From Candidatus Woesearchaeota archaeon (GTDB lineage Archaea; Nanobdellota; Nanobdellia; Woesearchaeales; GW2011-AR4), in assembly GCA_016187465.1 (NCBI GenBank), contig JACPJQ010000007.1:170168-234167 (forward strand): a DNA stretch of 64,000 bases. Direction: 5' to 3'. The translations under genes and the position numbers were made by a program. The notes below the pieces were generated by a model, which was not told the origin of the DNA, searched no databases, and saw only the letters and a list, made by a program, of their open reading frames with translations. Within the stretch, counting starts at the first letter, position 1, and every line of letters starts with the position of its first letter. Positions 58,714 to 64,000 of this stretch are shown in pieces.

Positions 58714-60906
58714 TTAGCTAGCTTCAAACTTTGGCCTGAAATCGGCATCAGGATATTCTTTTGTCAGGTACTGCACATATCTGCTGTTTGTAAGAATTCC
58801 TGTATTCTCAAGCCCTGACTTAAGCACAATTGTGAAGAGCCCGTCGCCATTGTTAATTTCAAAATTGGTTTCATTTGTCAAGTCAAAGCTGTGCCATGTT
58901 TCCGGAGTGCCTGCAATGACTTTGTTAGGCACAATGAAAGTGTCTGCCAGGCTGCAGGAGCCGTTAAGCGGCTGGTTGTTCCAGTTTATTGTTGTCTCGA
59001 CAAAATCATGGTTCCTGCAGTACCAAGCTTGTATAGGGCTTCCGATTATTAAACTTCCTGTAAAGTATACTGCCAATGACAAGTTAGCCAAGCTTACATT
59101 GCTGGACAAAAAGGATGCGTCAATCCTTAAGTAAGATCTGTCTGTTCCGCCCTGCTTTGGGTTAACCATCATGTATCTTCCGAGCCCAAAATTAAAGCCG
59201 GGCAGTGACTGCGACACTTTTGAATCTTTTATTACAGGATCACATCCAGGCGGAAGCTCAGCCTGCGGATTAGTCACGCAAGCTCCTTGGCTGTTGCAGT
59301 GCTCGATAGTGCATTCATTATTGTCAGTGGAGCAGGGAGTGCTCAATGGGAATAATGTAAAGTTGGCATTGACCTGGCCAGTTGATTGCTCGCAATAGAA
59401 TGACTGGCATTGCTGAGCAGGAGGCACAAAAACATTTCCGAAGTTAATGCATGAGCCAATGCCATTGCAATGATCCAAAGTGCATAAATTGGAATCTGCA
59501 TTGCATGGTGTGCTTAAAGGGAAGCTGGAAAAGTCAGGCACACATCCTCCAGTCTGTGGATCGCATGCTCCCTGCTGGCACTGCCCATTCAAGCCGCTGC
59601 AGTTTACATTGTTGTTTAATACGCATGAGCCAATGCCATTGCAGTGGTCCAAAGTGCATAAATTGCCGTCAGCTTCACATGGAGTGCTTAACGGGAAGCC
59701 ACTTAAATTTTCTTTTATATCGCCACTTAATGGGTCGCAAAAAAATGATTTGCATTGCTGCGGAGCAGGAACATCAACTGTCTCATTTACAACACAAGAA
59801 CCTTGGCCGTTGCAGTGCTGCACAGTGCATAAATTCTGGTCTGTATTGCACAGAGTGCTCAATGGAAACAATGTAAAGTTCGCCTTCACATTGCCGTCTG
59901 ATGGATCGCAATAGAACGATTGGCATTCCTGAGCTGGAGGCACTGGAGTAGTTGCATTTACAACGCAAGCTCCTTGGCCGTTGCAGTGCTGGGTTGTGCA
60001 TTTCGTTGAATCTTCCTCACAGGATGTGCTCAAAGGCTGTTGATTAAATTCGCATTGGTCAGTTGCCACATTGCACGAACCGACATTGCATTGGTCGCTA
60101 TTTATGCTGCAGTCAAACCCCTGGCAGGGGCATATTTCCTGGGCTATCTGGATGTAAATCGCAGCTAAATTGCTGGAATTCGGCACTGAGAAGTAATTTG
60201 AAGGGGTAGTTGCTATTTGTTTCAGCAAAGTTTCTGTCAGGTTATCTGTAATGCCAAGGCCTATAGTGAATATTTCTATTCCTGCAAGCTTTGTCACGTT
60301 GGACTCATTTATTGCATATTTTGCGCACGAGTTTGTAAGTGTGAAACTCCCACAGACTCCCGCAGTCGCATTTATGTTTGGCGCACCGTCTGACAATAAT
60401 ATCATTGCCTTAGTTGGGCCGCCATTGTCCACCAGCTCTTGCCTGCCGACTTTAATGCCGCCGCCAATATTAGTCAGGCCTCCGGCTTTTAGAGCATTTA
60501 TCGCGCTTGTTACGTCTCCTTCGACGTTAGTCAATTCTTGGTTTAATGTAGCTGTCTGGTTGAACGATGCCAATCCTACTTCATCCTTTGATAAATTCAT
60601 TTGGTTTACGAATGTAATAGCTGCGTTCTTTGCGTTTTGCAGCCTTAGCGGATCTGGGGGCTGCACCATGCTGCCAGATCTGTCGATGACAAGCATTACA
60701 TCAACAGGTGCGATACACTGCTCTTTTGGCTCGAAACTGCAGGCGGCATTGCAGCCGTCGCCGTCAACATTGTTGCCGTCGTCGCACTGCTCGCCAAAAT
60801 CTAGAACGCCGTCCCCACAGATTGCAGACACAGAACCAGCGCCAATCAAACTGAAAATAAAGCTGACTAATATGAGAAAACCTCCTCTTTTCTGCACCAA
60901 ATTCAC
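58714..60906 (-). CDS. Secreted VWA / Cys-rich repeat / DNRLRE protein
   Basis: 730 residues. After the signal peptide (MNLVQKRGGFLILVSFIFSL) comes CGDGVLDFGEQCDDGNNVDGDGCNAAC, a DUF4215-type Cys-rich repeat. A von Willebrand A domain follows with the MIDAS motif DVMLVIDRSGSM near residue 70 and ILLSDGAPN near 175. Residues ~270-555 are about six units of the form PLSTPC-x-x-D-x-N-x-C-T-x-x-H-C-N-G-x-G-x-C. The last ~170 residues are a DNRLRE domain (GLGRYMMVNPKQGGTDRSYL ... TINWNNQPL ... RPKFEAS), homologous to the 45514 protein. Likely a metal-dependent adhesin. Confidence 0.85.
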   Translation of the reverse strand: MNLVQKRGGFLILVSFIFSLIGAGSVSAICGDGVLDFGEQCDDGNNVDGDGCNAACSFEPKEQCIAPVDVMLVIDRSGSMVQPPDPLRLQNAKNAAITFVNQMNLSKDEVGLASFNQTATLNQELTNVEGDVTSAINALKAGGLTNIGGGIKVGRQELVDNGGPTKAMILLSDGAPNINATAGVCGSFTLTNSCAKYAINESNVTKLAGIEIFTIGLGITDNLTETLLKQIATTPSNYFSVPNSSNLAAIYIQIAQEICPCQGFDCSINSDQCNVGSCNVATDQCEFNQQPLSTSCEEDSTKCTTQHCNGQGACVVNATTPVPPAQECQSFYCDPSDGNVKANFTLFPLSTLCNTDQNLCTVQHCNGQGSCVVNETVDVPAPQQCKSFFCDPLSGDIKENLSGFPLSTPCEADGNLCTLDHCNGIGSCVLNNNVNCSGLNGQCQQGACDPQTGGCVPDFSSFPLSTPCNADSNLCTLDHCNGIGSCINFGNVFVPPAQQCQSFYCEQSTGQVNANFTLFPLSTPCSTDNNECTIEHCNSQGACVTNPQAELPPGCDPVIKDSKVSQSLPGFNFGLGRYMMVNPKQGGTDRSYLRIDASFLSSNVSLANLSLAVYFTGSLIIGSPIQAWYCRNHDFVETTINWNNQPLNGSCSLADTFIVPNKVIAGTPETWHSFDLTNETNFEINNGDGLFTIVLKSGLENTGILTNSRYVQYLTKEYPDADFRPKFEAS

Positions 60907-61090
60907 CTCACCACTTTTATTATTGTATAGTAGATACTACTATTACCTTTTTTATAATAGTAATTAATAAGTGCACATGTTTATAAAGATTTGTAAAGTC
61001 AGAAGTATATTAAAAATCATTTAGATTCTAAAGTGTATGATTGAGAAATTATTAATTTTTGCAATTAGGGTGGGCAGTCTAATTTACACA
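60907..61090. other. Promoter region of the VWA gene
   Basis: No gene. The segment 60930-60965 has repeated TAGTA/TACTA dyads and TTATAATAG runs. A TATA-like CTTTATAAAC (minus, about 60980-60990) may serve the VWA gene. The rest is AT-rich. Confidence 0.35.
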
Positions 61091-61804
61091 TCATCCAAAA
61101 TACTTTTCCTTCAAAGCTGAAAGAACCGGCTTTGCGTACGAGAGAAACTGCTTTCTGTAGTTTAATGTTGATTTCTTGTCTGCCCTTTGGTAATGTATAG
61201 GCACTTCTATTGCCTTGCATCCTTTGTTGATTGCTTTCAAGAATATCTCAACGTGCAGCCCAAACCCAGTGCTTGTTAACTTTAATTTGTCGAGTACTTC
61301 TTTTTTGTAGAGCTTGAAGCCTGTGGTTATGTCATTGACATTTGTTCCTGCAATAATCTTTGTCATTAAATTGAATGACCTGCTTATAATTGACCTTTTC
61401 AGGCTCATGTCTGCCTTGCCGCCTTTTGTGTATCTCGAGCCAATTATTATGTCAGCCTCGTTCTTGTGCTTTAGGAGGTTTGGAATTTCATCCGGAGAAT
61501 GGGATAAATCACAGTCCATTATTATAAGGTATTTGCCTCTTGCATTTGCAAATCCTTCCCTTAAAGAGCTTCCAAGGTCTGTGTTAGGCCGGTTTATCCT
61601 GTGGATTACCCTTGCTCTTTTGTCTTTTTTTGCGGCTTTATCCGCCAGAATTCCTGTCCTGTCAGTGCTGTGGTTGTCCATAAAGATTATTTCGCCGTTT
61701 ATTTTGTAATTGTCAAAGACTCTTAGAATTTGCTCAAGCACGCTTCTGACAGTTTTTTCTTCATTTAATGCAGATACTACAACTGACAGCTCTGGTTTTG
61801 CCAT
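61091..61804 (-). CDS. Family 2 glycosyltransferase (dolichyl-phosphate sugar synthase-like)
   Basis: 237 residues of GT-A fold: LSVVVSALNEEKTVRSVLEQIL at the start, MDNHSTDRTGILADKAA, then MDCDLSHSPDEIPNLLKH near residue 96 (the metal-binding D-C-D-L-S-H-x-P-E/D motif of DPM1-like enzymes), and ITTGFKLYKKEVL. No C-terminal membrane helices, so it is the short soluble DPM1-like form. It probably loads a lipid carrier for N-glycosylation. The next gene encodes a protein with about two dozen N-x-S/T sequons. Confidence 0.88.
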   Translation of the reverse strand: MAKPELSVVVSALNEEKTVRSVLEQILRVFDNYKINGEIIFMDNHSTDRTGILADKAAKKDKRARVIHRINRPNTDLGSSLREGFANARGKYLIIMDCDLSHSPDEIPNLLKHKNEADIIIGSRYTKGGKADMSLKRSIISRSFNLMTKIIAGTNVNDITTGFKLYKKEVLDKLKLTSTGFGLHVEIFLKAINKGCKAIEVPIHYQRADKKSTLNYRKQFLSYAKPVLSALKEKYFG

Positions 61805-61830
61805 TTTAGCTCTATTAGCAATCGGGTGTT

Positions 61831-62742
61831 TTATATTTTTCCCCTTTTCCTGTAGATGTAGTATCCTGCCCCTGCAAGAACTAAAGCTGCTGTTAAAGTT
61901 GTGAATTCCGGAACTTCATACTGCTCTTCATTGTTTTCTTCTTCGATAATTTCCTGATCATAATCATCCTCATCGCCGTATTGTTCTGAATCCCCGCCAT
62001 TGCCATCTTCATTCCCGCTGTTTTCATTTTCGTCGTTTAAATCTTCATTGTCCTGCGGATTGCTGTAATTGCCATCTGACTGAGTTTCATTATTTTGTGA
62101 ATTATTATACTGTGTTTGGTTTCCTTGTGTATCGTTAATCAACTGCTCCGTTTCATTTACGGGGTCTGTGCCATTTAAATCTTGTGTGGTGTTTGTCTGG
62201 TTGCTGTCTGACTCGTTTATTTCGCCATTAAACTCCGTTTCATTTACTGGATTCTGTGCGCTGTCTGTTGCATTAGTGTCTGATGAACCGTTTACTGACT
62301 GATTCTGGGTAAAGTTTGATTCGGTCTGGCTGTTAGTTTCGTTGAATTGCTGTTCATCTCCTTCCTGGCTGTTTGGTTGCTGGTCGTTACTGCTTGAAGA
62401 ACTTGACGAGCCTGAACCGCCGCCAGACGAGCCTCCTCCGCCTCCCACGTAAATACGGGCACGTCCGCCAGGGTATGTAACATTAAACCCGTTAGAGCTG
62501 TTTGTGTAGTTGATAGAGCCGTTTAGATATGAATTGTATAATTTGTTTAGAGCGCTGTTCGATCCGTTTGAGACTGAGCTGTTGATTGTGGTGATGGTGA
62601 TGTTTAATGTTGCGGCGGTTTCGTTAGAACTGTCGTCGTCAAATTCTATGTGCACGTTCTCTTCAGGCGCAATCAAACTGCATCCTGTGGCAAAGGCCAG
62701 CACTGCAGATATTCCCATTAAAATTAATATGTTTTGCTTCAT
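61831..62742 (-). CDS. Lipoprotein-like, sequon-rich surface protein with PEF-CTERM tail
   Basis: 303 residues. The N-terminus MKQNILILMGISAVLAFATGC has a lipobox-like A-T-G-C. The middle is Asn/Ser/Thr/Gly-rich, with about two dozen N-x-S/T sequons, a Gly/Ser run near residue 100, and an Asp/Glu/Asn-rich stretch near 240-280. The end YEVPEFTTLTAALVLAGAGYYIYRKRGKI is a PEF-CTERM signal (Pro-Glu-Phe, helix, basic end), recognised by an archaeosortase. Carrying both lipid and sortase signals is unusual. Expected to be heavily glycosylated. Confidence 0.8.
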   Translation of the reverse strand: MKQNILILMGISAVLAFATGCSLIAPEENVHIEFDDDSSNETAATLNITITTINSSVSNGSNSALNKLYNSYLNGSINYTNSSNGFNVTYPGGRARIYVGGGGGSSGGGSGSSSSSSSNDQQPNSQEGDEQQFNETNSQTESNFTQNQSVNGSSDTNATDSAQNPVNETEFNGEINESDSNQTNTTQDLNGTDPVNETEQLINDTQGNQTQYNNSQNNETQSDGNYSNPQDNEDLNDENENSGNEDGNGGDSEQYGDEDDYDQEIIEEENNEEQYEVPEFTTLTAALVLAGAGYYIYRKRGKI

Positions 62743-62963
62743 ATCAGCCCCAACGTTTATTAGTTTTACTGCCGGAATATAGAAAAGTTATCAGTATTTA
62801 AACCTTTCGTTTTGTATACACTTCATAATAGTAACATTTTAGCTAAGTTTAGGATAGGCCTACCAAGATGTATGGTAAAAAATTATATTATTGACGGCAA
62901 AATTGGGAAAATCAATAATCATATAACCAAAAAATGTTGTTTTATCATCTTAAAAATAAGTCT
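62743..62963. other. Promoter region of the PEF-CTERM gene and AT-rich spacer
   Basis: Minus-strand TATA-like GGTTTAAATAC (about 62797-62807) and a GGGGCTGAT site before the ATG serve the 61831 gene. From 62820 to 62963 I see no gene. Confidence 0.4.
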
Positions 62964-63271
62964 TTATACTCACGGACAAAAATAATCATACAATAGTTGT
63001 CCGTTCGTAATATGTCGAAAATTCTGCATAGAATTTTCGAACATTCGCAAATCTTTGATTTGCTCTATGTCGGAAATTGCAAAAATGTATAATAAATTGT
63101 TACAATTTTCGAGCATGCTCAAAAATTCCGTTATATATTCGTAACTTGGAATTTTTGACAAGCAAAAGACATTATTCATTGTTTAAATCCTAAAAAATCT
63201 TATAGATTTTTGGGAACTTAAAAATCATTGATTTTTAAGTAATTTGTGTCCTTTACTATAATACAAAAATA
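62964..63271 (+). repeat. Bipartite structured element, copy 2, with an array of six hairpins
   Basis: Flanks as in copy 1: 62964-63012 (49 bases, one difference) and 63245-63271 (27 bases, four differences). Between them, in order: TCGAAAATTCT/AGAATTTTCGA (63015-63040, loop GCAT); GCAAATC/GATTTGC (63047-63063, loop TTT, plus outer ACAT/ATGT); AAATTG/CAATTT (63074-63108); palindrome GAGCATGCTC (63111-63120); CAAAAATTCC/GGAATTTTTG (63120-63157); AAAAATCT/AGATTTTT (63193-63211); ACTTAAAAATC/GATTTTTAAGT (63216-63240, loop ATT). Sequences of the stems differ from each other. The right flank ends three bases before the next start codon. Confidence 0.75.
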
Positions 63272-63274
63272 AAA

Positions 63275-63940
63275 ATGTCAGAATTAATTAAGGAAGCATT
63301 CCAGCAACTTTATCCTTACAAAGAAATCAAATATAATTTCTCTCTTAAGTATTCTAGAAAATTTAAATCATATAATGCAAATGTAAAATTATATAGCAAC
63401 AATCTCATTTTTAATCTCAGCAAAGACTGGAAAAAAATAAGCAAGGAAATTCAAATTGGCTTAATACAAGAGCTATTAATAAAAATTCTTAAAGATAAGA
63501 AAAAAACTATAAATATGGAGCTTTACACCTTGTTTATGAAAAATGTGCATATTGCAGTTCCAAAGATAAAAACTGATGAAGTTCTTGAAGAATCATTTAA
63601 CAGAGTTAACGAGACTTATTTTAATGGAATGATTGACAAGCCAAATCTGCAATGGGGCAATGCATCAACAAGCAAGCTTGGCTCTTACGAGTATGGCTCA
63701 GATACAATAACGATAAGCACAATTTTTAAGCAAACTAACAAAGAACTTTTAGATTATGTTATACACCACGAAATGCTACATAAAAAATTCAAATTTCAAA
63801 ACAAAAATGGAAGGAATTTGCATCATAGCAATGAATTTAAAAAAATGGAAGAAAGATTTAAAGATAAAGTTTTGATTGAAAAAGAAATATCAAAGCTTGC
63901 AAGAAAACATAGCTTAAGATTCCATTTTTTATCTTTTTAG
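63275..63940 (+). CDS. SprT-like zinc metalloprotease
   Basis: 221 residues. The C-terminal half has LDYVIHHEMLHKKFKF with H-H-E-M-L-H (HExxH zinc site) near residue 163, and a third candidate ligand in NLHHSNEFKKMEERF about 20 residues on, as in SprT/Wss1-like and YgjP-like proteases. A preceding segment, LEESFNRVNETYFNGMIDKPNLQWGNASTSKLGSYEY, is also typical of the SprT family. The N-terminal ~100 residues are basic and unassigned. SprT-like enzymes cut DNA-protein crosslinks. It stands alone on this side of the window, with the hairpin element as its leader. Confidence 0.8.
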   Translation: MSELIKEAFQQLYPYKEIKYNFSLKYSRKFKSYNANVKLYSNNLIFNLSKDWKKISKEIQIGLIQELLIKILKDKKKTINMELYTLFMKNVHIAVPKIKTDEVLEESFNRVNETYFNGMIDKPNLQWGNASTSKLGSYEYGSDTITISTIFKQTNKELLDYVIHHEMLHKKFKFQNKNGRNLHHSNEFKKMEERFKDKVLIEKEISKLARKHSLRFHFLSF

Positions 63941-64000
63941 TTTTTTGTTGCACTCGTTCTCAGCTTACCAAATTCACAAAGTTTAAATATTTTTGAAATA
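63941..64000. other. Right edge, no gene seen
   Basis: Sixty bases after the protease stop. TTTAAATAT near 63982-63990 could be the TATA-like box of a gene beyond the window. Confidence 0.3.

Noticed and set aside
62970..63179. 69-residue minus-strand frame over the hairpin array
   Set aside because: Its codons are made of hairpin arms; no start context. The inverted repeats explain it better.
1..64000. tRNA, rRNA or other classical RNA genes
   Set aside because: I scanned the spacers for cloverleaf ends and conserved T-loop sequence and saw none that holds up; a covariance search would be decisive.

Overview
The window is archaeal. It carries an unbroken archaeal-order ribosomal protein superoperon (L3 to L15, SecY) with archaeal/eukaryotic-type members (L14e, L34e, L32e, L19e, S4e, aIF1). 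It also has two-subunit archaeal PheRS, class III pilin signals, TATA-like boxes, and GGTGAT or GGAGG ribosome sites. Short genes, tight overlaps, a large secretome of DPANN flavour (MopE-type Asp/Asn/Cys repeats, PGF-pre-PGF, PEF-CTERM) and many small toxin-antitoxin-like pairs suggest an uncultivated DPANN archaeon, perhaps Woesearchaeota-like. That placement is an inference; no rRNA gene is present.

Layout. 1-8361 (+): end of aroE, then aroA-aroK-aroC-tyrA-pheA, which covers shikimate to chorismate and on to prephenate-derived Tyr and Phe precursors. It continues into pheS and pheT, with an unknown zinc-ribbon membrane protein between them. 8364-9352 (-): L14e and L34e. 9552-10043 (+): a pilin-like protein. 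10037-24923 (-): the ribosomal protein superoperon, read from L3 leftwards to SecY and a DUF106/Ylp1-type insertase. It is interrupted by two small genes of unknown function and preceded by a structured leader. 25253-26912 (+): sugar nucleotidyltransferase and sugar epimerase/dehydratase. 27022-27629 (+): a toxin-antitoxin-like pair.

27701-40604 (-) is a 13-kb surface-protein locus. A 2228-residue S-layer-like protein comes first, then a PGF-pre-PGF membrane protein with a repetitive cytoplasmic tail, then three Asp-rich calcium- or metal-binding-repeat proteins. 41298 (+) is a membrane-anchored winged-helix protein.

42.1-56.1 kb is a defence/toxin-antitoxin island of eight small two-gene modules (AbiE-like, HEPN/MNT, HepT/MntA, VapBC). 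It is mixed with a DNRLRE-type surface protein, a subtilase, a triple-CxxC protein and several 3-prime gene fragments. Both VapC toxins are broken: one by a 100-bp internal inversion, the other by a frameshift. Three copies of a short foldable repeat lie in the vapBC/HEPN/AbiE part, two of them just past the 3-prime ends of modules.

56.1-62.7 kb (-) returns to surface biology: subtilase with MopE repeats, VWA/Cys-rich/DNRLRE protein, GT2 glycosyltransferase, and a lipoprotein with a PEF-CTERM tail. 62.96-63.94 kb holds an unusual array of perfect hairpins followed by a SprT-like metalloprotease gene. The flanks of that array recur at 54981-55085 around a different hairpin. This two-copy bipartite element and the TA-cassette repeat are the best candidates for something undescribed.
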